Positions 1 to 6,281 of a stretch of 9,098 nt of DNA are shown here, piece by piece. Under the pieces are notes generated by a model. That model searched no databases. It saw only the letters and a list, made by a program, of their open reading frames with translations, and had not been told where the DNA came from. The stretch lies in the NCBI GenBank assembly GCA_038231775.1, contig JBBRKS010000157.1, forward strand, positions 1 through 9,098. Direction: 5' to 3'. A program made the translations under genes and the position numbers. The stretch is from Stagnihabitans sp038231775 (lineage in GTDB: Bacteria; Pseudomonadota; Alphaproteobacteria; Rhodobacterales; Rhodobacteraceae). The number at the start of each line of letters is the position of its first letter. Position 1 is the stretch's first letter.

Positions 1-141
1 GCGCCATTCTGGTCCCCTTTGCCACCGTCCCATGTTGCTTTTAGGCGTAGCATTGGGTAGAGAGCAAGACACGAAGTGCCCACTTATACAAACGCTGTGC
101 GTTTGTGTGGGTAGGGGAGACTCGCGTTTCCCCTTAACCCC
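1..141. repeat. Terminal direct repeat, left copy (circle overlap)
   Basis: These 141 bases are identical, base for base, to 8958-9098. The left copy begins inside the mobC start region (the reverse-strand start codon is at 5-7) and runs through oriT to just before mobA. The mobC gene reads continuously into the right copy, and mobA continues directly from the left copy. Joining the ends therefore gives a sensible divergent mobC-oriT-mobA locus. The simplest reading is an assembly overlap at the closure of a circular molecule, not a biological duplication. Confidence 0.95.
72..111 (-). other. oriT: Origin of transfer (oriT), MOBQ/RSF1010-like
   Basis: On the reverse strand a hairpin (arms 88-94 and 100-106, seven perfect base pairs, five-base loop) is followed, one base later, by TAAGTGGGCACTTCG (86 down to 72). 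This is the RSF1010-type arrangement, in which an inverted repeat immediately precedes the nic core TAAGTG/CGCCCT. By analogy the nick would fall between 81 and 80 on the reverse strand. The site lies in the divergent gap between mobC and mobA, the usual place for a MOBQ oriT. Further symmetry: the arms 79-83 and 107-111 extend the hairpin past a four-base bulge, and AAGTG-CC-CACTT (74-85) surrounds the nick. The terminal overlap duplicates the site at 9029-9068. The nick position is inferred by comparison, not shown. Confidence 0.82.
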
Positions 142-162
142 TAAGCAAAGTGCAGCCCCCGA

Positions 163-1407
163 ATGGCGATCTATCATTTACGCGCAACGATGATTTCCCG
201 CAGTCAGGGCCGCAGCGCCACGGCGGCTGCCGCCTACCGCGTGGCCGAGCGCATTGAGGACCGTCGCACCGGGCTTACCTTCGATTACGCAGCGCGGGGC
301 GGTGTCGATCACACCGAAATCCTGGTGCCGGATCATGCGCCGGATTGGGTCCGTGACCGATCCGAGCTGTGGAACCGGGTCGAGGAATCCGAGACCCGCA
401 AGAACAGCCAGGTCGCCCGTGAAGTGCGTGTCGCCCTGCCCGACGAGCTGACCCATGCGCAACGGCTTGAGCTGGTGCGCGAGTTCGTGCGCAGCCAGTT
501 CGTGGACCGTGGCATGGTGGCCGACTTCGCCCTGCACGCGCCGGGGCGCGAGGGCGACGAGCGCAACCATCACGCCCACATTCTGCTGACCACCCGTGAG
601 GTGGATGCAGAGGGCTTCACCACCAAGAACCGCGACTGGAACAAGGTCGAGGTTCTGGAAGGCTGGCGTGAGGCATGGGCACGGGACAGCAATGCCGCCC
701 TGGAGCGGGCCGGCGTTGAGGGCCGCGTGGATCACCGGACGCTGGTGGCGCAGCGCGACGAGGCGCTTGAGCTGGCATCTGCGGCGCGGGAGCGCGGCGA
801 CGAGGGCGCGGAGCTGCACGAGACCGTGCGGGCCATGTCGCTGGATCGCCCACCCCTGCCTCAGCTTTCCCTTGGCGCTTGGCAGCTCAAGGAACGCGGC
901 ATCGAGGTTGCTGCCGTCCGCGTCTGGCATGAGGTCAAGGACCGTGCCGCCGAAGTCAGACAGGTGGTGCAGGAGCTGACCGGACAGGTCCGCGATTGGC
1001 TGGACCGTGCGGCGGAGCATGTCATGGACCGTTTGGGGTCCGGGCAGTCCGAGCTGGCGCTTGCCGGAGGCCGTGATGGCCGAGAAGAAGAACCGGACTT
1101 TGCCACGCGGTTGAAGGCATCTTGGGAAGCCTATCAGGGCCAAGAGAAGGTTCAGGAAGGCCCCACGCCAGAGCAAGAACGGGAAGCCCCGCAGGATTTT
1201 GCAGCACGTCTGCGCGAGGCAGCGGAGGGCGTTGATCGTGATGCTCTAGCGGATCGCGCCGCCGCATTGCGCGAGGGCCGTGAGGCCGAGGAACGGCATA
1301 CTGCACAGGAGGCCGCGCGAGAACAGGAGCGGGTGAAAGAGTTGGAGCGCCAGCAGGAGATTGAGCGTGAAGCGCACCGCGACCGAGGGCATGGGATCGA
1401 CCGATAA
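163..1407 (+). CDS. mobA: MobA/MobL-family (MOBQ) relaxase
   Basis: This is the DNA strand transferase that would nick oriT, stay covalently bound to the 5' end, and pilot the strand through a helper type IV secretion channel. The N-terminus (MAIYHLRA, then a Ser/Arg/Ala-rich stretch) leads to Tyr25, the same position as the catalytic tyrosine of RSF1010 MobA. Glu-rich conserved residues lie at about 71-90. The metal-binding histidine motif is NHHAHIL at 135-141 (H137, H139), with H125 upstream as a likely third ligand. The relaxase domain occupies about residues 1-200. The rest is charged and helical, with two similar segments (PDFATRL and QDFAARL). At 414 residues it lacks the C-terminal primase domain of RSF1010 MobA. 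The ribosome binding site before this ATG is weak, but the start matches the conserved family N-terminus. It diverges from mobC across oriT. No mating-pair genes are present, so the plasmid is mobilisable only. Confidence 0.93.
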   Translation: MAIYHLRATMISRSQGRSATAAAAYRVAERIEDRRTGLTFDYAARGGVDHTEILVPDHAPDWVRDRSELWNRVEESETRKNSQVAREVRVALPDELTHAQRLELVREFVRSQFVDRGMVADFALHAPGREGDERNHHAHILLTTREVDAEGFTTKNRDWNKVEVLEGWREAWARDSNAALERAGVEGRVDHRTLVAQRDEALELASAARERGDEGAELHETVRAMSLDRPPLPQLSLGAWQLKERGIEVAAVRVWHEVKDRAAEVRQVVQELTGQVRDWLDRAAEHVMDRLGSGQSELALAGGRDGREEEPDFATRLKASWEAYQGQEKVQEGPTPEQEREAPQDFAARLREAAEGVDRDALADRAAALREGREAEERHTAQEAAREQERVKELERQQEIEREAHRDRGHGIDR

Positions 1408-1638
1408 GGATAGCTTCAACAAACGGTGGTTTTTGAACGACTGATGGCATCAGGACAACCCTCTCGAACTGGCGATGACGGGACCGAGGAGTTCAGACAC
1501 TAAAACGCTCGCTCCATCGTCACTAGGTCAGCCCGCACCTGCGCGGCTCTACGAGCTGATCTTCCACTTTACGGACTGCCATGCAATTGTTCACGGATAC
1601 TCCTTTTAGGAGCCCGTCACGAAAGATACTCCGATCCC
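1408..1638. other. Intergenic gap, mobA to kinase
   Basis: This 231-base stretch has no convincing gene on either strand. Just after the mobA stop there is an imperfect hairpin (1415-1437: TTCAA and AAAC pairing with GTTT and TTGAA, one bulged base, GGTG loop). It could weaken read-through but lacks a T tail. Near the kinase there is a repeated GATACTCC (1596-1603 and 1626-1633) and a small stem CTCC-TTTTA-GGAG (1600-1612). I see no convincing sigma70-like promoter and no general-stress (GGAAC/CGTT) promoter, although the kinase presumably has its own promoter here. Confidence 0.5.
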
Positions 1639-4600
1639 ATGACCAAAACCTCATCATCAGATAGCTCTGAGCGCGCTACCCCGCCGACGACCTCCGGACC
1701 GTCGGCGTTTCCAATTGTCGGGATCGGCGCGTCGGCGGGTGGGATCGAGGCGCTTGGCAAGTTTTTCGACGCGATGCCAGCAGACAGCGGGATGGCGTGC
1801 GTCATCGTTCTTCATCTGGACCCGACCAGGGAAAGCCAGCTCTCGACGATCCTGACCCACCACACCGAAATGCCGGTGCATGAGATCGAAGACGGAATGC
1901 CCGTTGAGGCGAACAATGTCTATGTGATCGCCCCCAACACCTACCTGCGGGTAACCGGCAATACCTGCCATCTGTCCGAACCGCGAGAGCCGCGCGGGCA
2001 TCGGTTTCCGGTCGATGAACTGTTCAGATCGCTTGCCGAAGACCAGCAGGAACGCGCGATCTGTGTCGTTCTGTCCGGCACTGGCCATAACGGCACCGAA
2101 GGCCTCAAAGAAATCCGGGCCTCGGGTGGCTTCGCGATCGCACAGGAGCCAGAGACGGCGAAATTCGACGGCATGCCCCGAAGTGCGATATCGGCCGGTC
2201 TGGTTGATCGCGTGCTTGCCCCGGACCTTATGCCCGAATTCCTGGTCCAGCACATCAAGCGGGGCTATCAGACCGATGTCCCGCCGCGCATCGCGGATGA
2301 GGGCAAGGATGCCACATCACTCGACCCCATCCTGGCCGTTCTGCGGGCGCAGTCAAACCACGACTTCCGAAACTACAAACCAAACACCCTGTCACGGCGC
2401 ATCGACCGGCGCATGGGTCTGGTTGGTGCCGATTCGATGGACGACTATCTTGAGACGCTGCGGGACAATCCCGCAGAAATTGCGGCGCTGACCCGAGATC
2501 TGATGATCAGCGTGACCAGTTTCTTTCGTGACCACGATGCCTGGACGGCGCTCGACGAAATGGTGATCCGGCCGCTGGTGGCGGAACGCGACGACCGATC
2601 TACTATCCGGTTCTGGGTTCCGGCCTGTTCGACAGGTGAAGAGGCCTATTCGCTGGGCATGCTTGTGCTCGACGCGGCAGAGGCGGCCGGAAAACAGTTC
2701 GACCTGAAGATTTTCGCCACCGACAGCCAAGACATCAATCTCAAGATGGCGCGTGCCGGCATTTATCCGGCAGCAGCCTCGAAAGCGATATCCAGCGCGC
2801 GCATGGATCGATATTTCGACTTGCTGGACGGCACGATCGAGGTTCGCAAGGAACTGCGCGAACAGGTGGTCTTTTCGCCCCACAACCTGTTGCGCGATCC
2901 GCCGTTTTCGCGCCTCGATCTGGTGACCTGCCGTAATCTGCTGATCTATCTCCTGCCCGAGGCGCAAAAGCGCGTTCTCGCCCTGTGTCATTTCGCACTT
3001 TGCCAAGACGGCCATCTGTTTTTGGGCAATGCCGAAACGGTCGGGCGACGCAACGATCTGTTTTCAACGATCTCGACCACGGCCCGCATTTATCGCCGGA
3101 TCGGGCAGACGCGGCATGACATCACCGATTTCCCCCAGTTCAGTCTTCCGGCTGATCGACAGGCAGTGACAAGTGACGCAGCGCAGTCAGCGCCGGTCCC
3201 GACGCGGGGCAGCTATGTCGATATCGCGCGCCACGCTTTGATTGAGCGGCATGGACCGGCCTCGATCTTGGTCGATCGGAACGGGAGCGTGCTCTACTAT
3301 CACGGCGTCACCAGTCCGTTTCTTGACAACCCGCCCGGCGAGCCGACGCGCGACGTACTGGCAATGGCCCGGAACGGAGTCCGCGCCAAGCTGCGCGTCG
3401 CGTTGCGTGAAACCAACAAACGTGGCGAGGAAAGTGAATTCACCGCCCAGGTCATGCAGGACGGCAAGCGACGGCTTTTTACGGTGAGCGTGACACCTGT
3501 CAAGGCACCCGGAGATGCCGCACTCAGACTGATCAGCTTTGCGCCGCAGCGCGAAAAGGCAAGTGCGTCTGAACTTCCGTCAGACAAGGAGCCAAGCCAC
3601 GGCGAGCAGATGCTGGAGGATGAATTACGCGCCGCCCGCGCCGAGCTGAATAGCACCGTCGAGCAGATGAAAAGCGTCAATGAAGAGTTGAAGGCCTATA
3701 ACGAGGAAGCCACCTCGATGAACGAGGAGCTTCAGTCGACAAACGAGGAACTGGAAACGTCCAAGGAAGAGTTGCAGTCTTTCAATGAGGAAATGCATTC
3801 GGTCAACAACCAGCTTCAGCACAAGGTCCACCAATTGGACGAGGCGACCAACAACCTCGAGAACCTGCTGTTCGGAACCAATATCTCAACGCTGTTTCTT
3901 GATACCGACCTTTGTATCAAGTGGTTTTCCCCGGCAAGCCGCGCACTGCTGGATCTCGTCTCGACTGATGTGGGTCGGCCACTCGTTCATTTCGCGCTTA
4001 AGATCGCAGATGACAATCTGCTCCGCGACGCGGCAATAGTTCTGGAAAAACTGTCGACCATTGAAGTCGAAGTGCGAGACGACGCTGACAACTGGTACTT
4101 GAGGCGACTGCAACCCTACCGGACGCGCGACAACCGGATCGACGGCGTCGTCATCACATTCACCGACATCACGGAACGCAAGCGCGCCACCGATGACCTG
4201 GACGAGGCGCGTGCCTTTGCCGAATCCATTGTCGCCACGATCCGCCAGCCGCTGCTGGTCCTGACGCCGGAACTGGATGTGCTGACAGCAAACGAGATGT
4301 TTTGCGAAACCTTCGCAACCAAACATCAGGATACCGAAGGCAAGCGGATTTATGATCTTGGGGATGGCCAGTGGAATATACCGGAATTGCGCAGCCTGCT
4401 CGAAGATATCCTGCCCGAGAAAGAGGAGTTCAGTGATTTCAGGGTCGATCACGACTTCGAGACGCTGGGCCGCCGCACCATGTTGCTCAATGCCCGGAGT
4501 CTCAAGCGCATTGGCATTCCGCCCCAGCTCATTCTGCTGTCGATCGAGGACACGACCGCCCAGACCAAAGCCGATGCGCACCGTGATCTGCTGATTGACG

Positions 4601-5208
4601 AGTTAAGCCATCGGGTCAAAAACACGCTTGCGACCGTCCAGTCGCTGGCATCCCGCACCTTGCGGCAGGCTGATACGATGGAGGCGTTCAAGACCGCGTT
4701 CGAGGGTCGTCTACATGCTTTGGCGCAGGCGCATGACTTGCTGGTTGAGGAAAACTGGCAAGGTGCCGGTCTGAAGCGGTTGGCGCACCGTACTCTTGCG
4801 CCGTATTTTGAGGCAGACACTGATCGGATCACAATAGAGGGCCCCTCCCTGAGCCTTACGCCCCAAGCGGGAACCGCTCTGGTGCTGATCCTGCACGAAT
4901 TGGCAACGAACGCCGCTAAATACGGTGCGTTGTCAGGGCCTGAAGGCAAACTGTCGTTATGCTGGCGTGTCGAAGATGACGAGGCGGAGGCATGCGTGTT
5001 CATTGATTGGACCGAGACTTGCAGTAACAAAATTGAACCGCCCACTCGCACGGGGTTTGGCAGCCGATTAATCCAGAGCAGCGCCGCACACGAACTTCAA
5101 GGTAGTGCCAAACTTGACTATCGTGCCACCGGATTGCATTGTCAGATGATGTTTCCATTGAATTCCATTGCCAATGGCCATCGGCTCCAAGACCACGCTG
5201 ATGACTGA
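1639..5208 (+). CDS. CheB-CheR-PAS-HWE hybrid sensor histidine kinase
   Basis: This is a large soluble signalling protein of 1189 residues. No signal peptide or membrane segment is visible. Domains in order: CheB methylesterase-like (about 26-205; nucleophile Ser32 in GASAGG, His59 in LHLDP); CheR N-terminal (about 228-295, ending TSFFRD) and CheR SAM-dependent methyltransferase (about 300-490; PACSTGEEAYS at 328-338, ATDSQDI at 360-366, TCRNLLIY at 430-437); PAS-like (about 528-635); coiled coil (about 655-740) built from seven tandem NEEL-type heptads (681-729); PAS (about 742-848); PAS (about 855-972); and HWE kinase (about 980-1175). The kinase has phosphoacceptor His991 in ELSHRVKNTL, N-box HELATNAAKYG (His1086, Asn1091), WTE at 1124-1126, and a GFGSRLI glycine box. 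His1086 plus the WxE motif define the HWE family. The expected third CheB catalytic residue is Asn151 (GHNG) instead of Asp. The start is the only plausible Met before the CheB fold, although its ribosome site is poor; AGGAG at 1608-1612 is too far away. The 3' end overlaps the receiver gene. The input signal and phosphotransfer partner are inferred, not shown. Confidence 0.93.
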   Translation: MTKTSSSDSSERATPPTTSGPSAFPIVGIGASAGGIEALGKFFDAMPADSGMACVIVLHLDPTRESQLSTILTHHTEMPVHEIEDGMPVEANNVYVIAPNTYLRVTGNTCHLSEPREPRGHRFPVDELFRSLAEDQQERAICVVLSGTGHNGTEGLKEIRASGGFAIAQEPETAKFDGMPRSAISAGLVDRVLAPDLMPEFLVQHIKRGYQTDVPPRIADEGKDATSLDPILAVLRAQSNHDFRNYKPNTLSRRIDRRMGLVGADSMDDYLETLRDNPAEIAALTRDLMISVTSFFRDHDAWTALDEMVIRPLVAERDDRSTIRFWVPACSTGEEAYSLGMLVLDAAEAAGKQFDLKIFATDSQDINLKMARAGIYPAAASKAISSARMDRYFDLLDGTIEVRKELREQVVFSPHNLLRDPPFSRLDLVTCRNLLIYLLPEAQKRVLALCHFALCQDGHLFLGNAETVGRRNDLFSTISTTARIYRRIGQTRHDITDFPQFSLPADRQAVTSDAAQSAPVPTRGSYVDIARHALIERHGPASILVDRNGSVLYYHGVTSPFLDNPPGEPTRDVLAMARNGVRAKLRVALRETNKRGEESEFTAQVMQDGKRRLFTVSVTPVKAPGDAALRLISFAPQREKASASELPSDKEPSHGEQMLEDELRAARAELNSTVEQMKSVNEELKAYNEEATSMNEELQSTNEELETSKEELQSFNEEMHSVNNQLQHKVHQLDEATNNLENLLFGTNISTLFLDTDLCIKWFSPASRALLDLVSTDVGRPLVHFALKIADDNLLRDAAIVLEKLSTIEVEVRDDADNWYLRRLQPYRTRDNRIDGVVITFTDITERKRATDDLDEARAFAESIVATIRQPLLVLTPELDVLTANEMFCETFATKHQDTEGKRIYDLGDGQWNIPELRSLLEDILPEKEEFSDFRVDHDFETLGRRTMLLNARSLKRIGIPPQLILLSIEDTTAQTKADAHRDLLIDELSHRVKNTLATVQSLASRTLRQADTMEAFKTAFEGRLHALAQAHDLLVEENWQGAGLKRLAHRTLAPYFEADTDRITIEGPSLSLTPQAGTALVLILHELATNAAKYGALSGPEGKLSLCWRVEDDEAEACVFIDWTETCSNKIEPPTRTGFGSRLIQSSAAHELQGSAKLDYRATGLHCQMMFPLNSIANGHRLQDHADD

Positions 5209-5587
5209 CATGAAAACCAGCCTTGCAGGATTGCGCATACTTGTCGTTGAGGACGAGGTCCTGGTCGCGATGGATATCGAGGACATGCTGCTCGATCTGA
5301 AATGCGAACCGATTGGACCAGCCTCGACAATCAAGGCTGCACTTGAAACCATCCGCAGCACTGACAAACTTGACGGTGCGTTTCTGGACATGAACCTTCA
5401 CGGACAATCGGTGCTTCCGGTCGTCGAGGAACTGGTCAAGAAGGGGGTCCCATTTGTCTTGGTGACGGGCTACGCACGGCGTGATGACGATCCGTCTGCG
5501 ATGCGTGATGCGCCCCGATTGAACAAGCCGTTCCGCATGGCAACGCTGTCCGAAACCATATCGAAAGCGTTCACCCGATTAGAGTGA
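5201..5587 (+). CDS. Single-domain response regulator (receiver), HWE partner
   Basis: This is a stand-alone receiver with no output domain, probably the phosphorylation target of the upstream kinase. From the Met at 5201 it is 128 residues. The acidic pocket is VVEDE near the N-terminus, and the phospho-acceptor Asp63 lies in FLDMNL. The switch Thr is in LVTGY, and the conserved Lys is in LNKPF near the end. The PF-x-x-VTGY stretch resembles the FAT GUY subfamily of alphaproteobacterial receivers that pair with HWE kinases. The start is ambiguous. The ATG at 5201 overlaps the kinase stop by eight bases. The ATG at 5210, one base after that stop, leaves 125 residues, and an in-frame ATG at 5168 is also possible. 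Any of these implies translational coupling. With no DNA-binding domain, the output must act through protein partners, perhaps chromosomal ones. Confidence 0.9.
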   Translation: MTDMKTSLAGLRILVVEDEVLVAMDIEDMLLDLKCEPIGPASTIKAALETIRSTDKLDGAFLDMNLHGQSVLPVVEELVKKGVPFVLVTGYARRDDDPSAMRDAPRLNKPFRMATLSETISKAFTRLE

Positions 5588-5697
5588 AAGATGGTGCAGA
5601 CAGTAGCATACATCCGGAACCGAGTGGTCAAAAACGCTCCTTTGCGGGAGGCTTTGCCATATGCTGATAGATCAATGGGTTAGGCCTTCCCAAACAC

Positions 5698-5726
5698 CCT
5701 GCCAAAATTATGAAGGTTTTGGCAGG
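5698..5726. terminator. Perfect 10-bp inverted repeat, likely bidirectional terminator
   Basis: CCTGCCAAAA (5698-5707) is followed by a nine-base loop and its exact complement TTTTGGCAGG (5717-5726). It lies between the receiver gene, which ends at 5587, and the convergent helix-turn-helix gene, which ends at 5744. That position suits a terminator used from both sides. On the plus strand a short TTTG follows. The reverse-strand tail is not T-rich, so factor-independent strength is uncertain. Confidence 0.6.
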
Positions 5727-5743
5727 TTTGTGGCATGTCGATA

Positions 5744-6154
5744 CTAAGCTGATCGCAGGAATCCAAACAAACCACGTTTTGCCCCCTGCCCTGTCCGCTG
5801 ATCGGTTAACATTGCGGTCAACTGGCGGCGCTCTTCGCCTTCACGATCAAGGCGCTCGCGAAGGTCGGCTACAGTTTCAGCCATGTTTTCAGACAGAGTA
5901 TTTGCTGCTTTAAGCTCGGCGCGTAACCGCTCTATTTCAATGCGGTTTTCGTGGTCAGTGGTGGGGGTCAGTGTTGGTTTTTCTGACTGGTCAGTGACGG
6001 TCAGTGGAAACACTCTGTGCAGCTCCGACGGATCAATCTGGTATCGTCCTTGAGTATCTTTCGGCGCACTCAAACGCCCTTCTTTTATAGCTTTTAGGAT
6101 TGTCCCCTTCGCCTTGCGACAGGACTTGGCCGCTTCATTCAGTGTCATGGTCAT
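5744..6154 (-). CDS. Small helix-turn-helix/coiled-coil plasmid protein
   Basis: A 136-residue protein downstream of repA on the same strand. Residues about 1-50 look like a MerR/excisionase-type helix-turn-helix: LNEAAKSCRKAKGTILKAIKEGRLSA, then a YQIDPSEL wing and segment. A polar Thr/Pro-rich linker follows (about 50-70), then a long charged heptad-like helix (about 70-120, with IEIERLRAELKAAN and LRERLDREGEERRQL). It ends in a basic-aromatic tail, GLFGFLRSA. This layout is common in small proteins next to replication genes on alphaproteobacterial plasmids. A role in copy control, partition or autoregulation is inference. The ATG at 6154 is preceded by GAGGAAAA at good spacing on the reverse strand; a second in-frame Met lies two codons in. 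Repeats sharing GGTCA lie both upstream and inside the coding sequence, which suggests that it binds its own gene. Confidence 0.78.
   Translation of the reverse strand: MTMTLNEAAKSCRKAKGTILKAIKEGRLSAPKDTQGRYQIDPSELHRVFPLTVTDQSEKPTLTPTTDHENRIEIERLRAELKAANTLSENMAETVADLRERLDREGEERRQLTAMLTDQRTGQGAKRGLFGFLRSA
5953..6006 (+). repeat. Four GGTCAGTG repeats inside the helix-turn-helix gene
   Basis: GGTCAGTG occurs at 5953-5960, 5966-5973, 5989-5996 and 5999-6006, with start spacings of 13, 23 and 10. On the coding (reverse) strand these are CACTGACC in the Thr/Pro-rich linker. The 10-mer TGACTGGTCA at 5984-5993 recurs exactly at 6189-6198 in the upstream palindrome. They may be internal binding sites, or a by-product of a repetitive linker. 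Confidence 0.6.
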
Positions 6155-6187
6155 GCCCGGTTTTCCTCATGGTCATTATTGGTTTTC
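6145..6187. repeat. Two 21-bp direct repeats over the gene start
   Basis: The units TCATGGTCAT-N4-GGTTTTC lie at 6145-6165 and 6167-6187, a period of 22 bases (about two helical turns). They match at all 17 fixed positions. They cover the start codon and ribosome binding site of the helix-turn-helix gene and run directly into the palindrome at 6189. A protein bound here would block translation initiation or transcription of that gene. Confidence 0.7.
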
Positions 6188-6188
6188 T

Positions 6189-6220
6189 TGACTGGTCATG
6201 ACCAGTCAGCGTGACCAGTG
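6189..6220. promoter_or_regulatory. 20-bp perfect palindrome plus half site, probable operator
   Basis: TGACTGGTCATGACCAGTCA (6189-6208) is perfectly self-complementary, and a further TGACCAGT half site follows at 6212-6219. It lies in the 127-base gap between the repA stop and the helix-turn-helix start, about 35 bases upstream of that start. The shape is that of a dimeric repressor operator. The helix-turn-helix protein itself is the natural candidate ligand (inference). Confidence 0.7.
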
Positions 6221-6281
6221 TGCCACAATTTCTGAATCAAGCAAACTATCGAGGAAACGGCGTATCTACGCATCGTAGCCG

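Noticed and set aside
178..1176. A 332-codon open frame on the reverse strand opposite mobA
   Set aside because: The plus strand encodes a clear relaxase with catalytic motifs. High-G+C DNA often leaves long open frames opposite a real gene, and the antisense translation shows no recognisable domain.
1408..1638. EcfG-type general stress promoter before the kinase
   Set aside because: HWE kinases often belong to the stress network, so I looked for GGAAC followed at 16-17 bases by CGTT; no convincing pair was found.
1657..2253. Long reverse-strand open frames opposite the kinase (also 2392-3015, 3886-4581 and 4449-5051)
   Set aside because: They are shadows of the kinase coding sequence; the translations look random and the plus strand has continuous family motifs.
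5588..5743. Small RNA or small gene between the receiver and the helix-turn-helix gene
   Set aside because: Apart from the inverted repeat at 5698-5726 there is no start with a ribosome site and no promoter-like pair that I can support.
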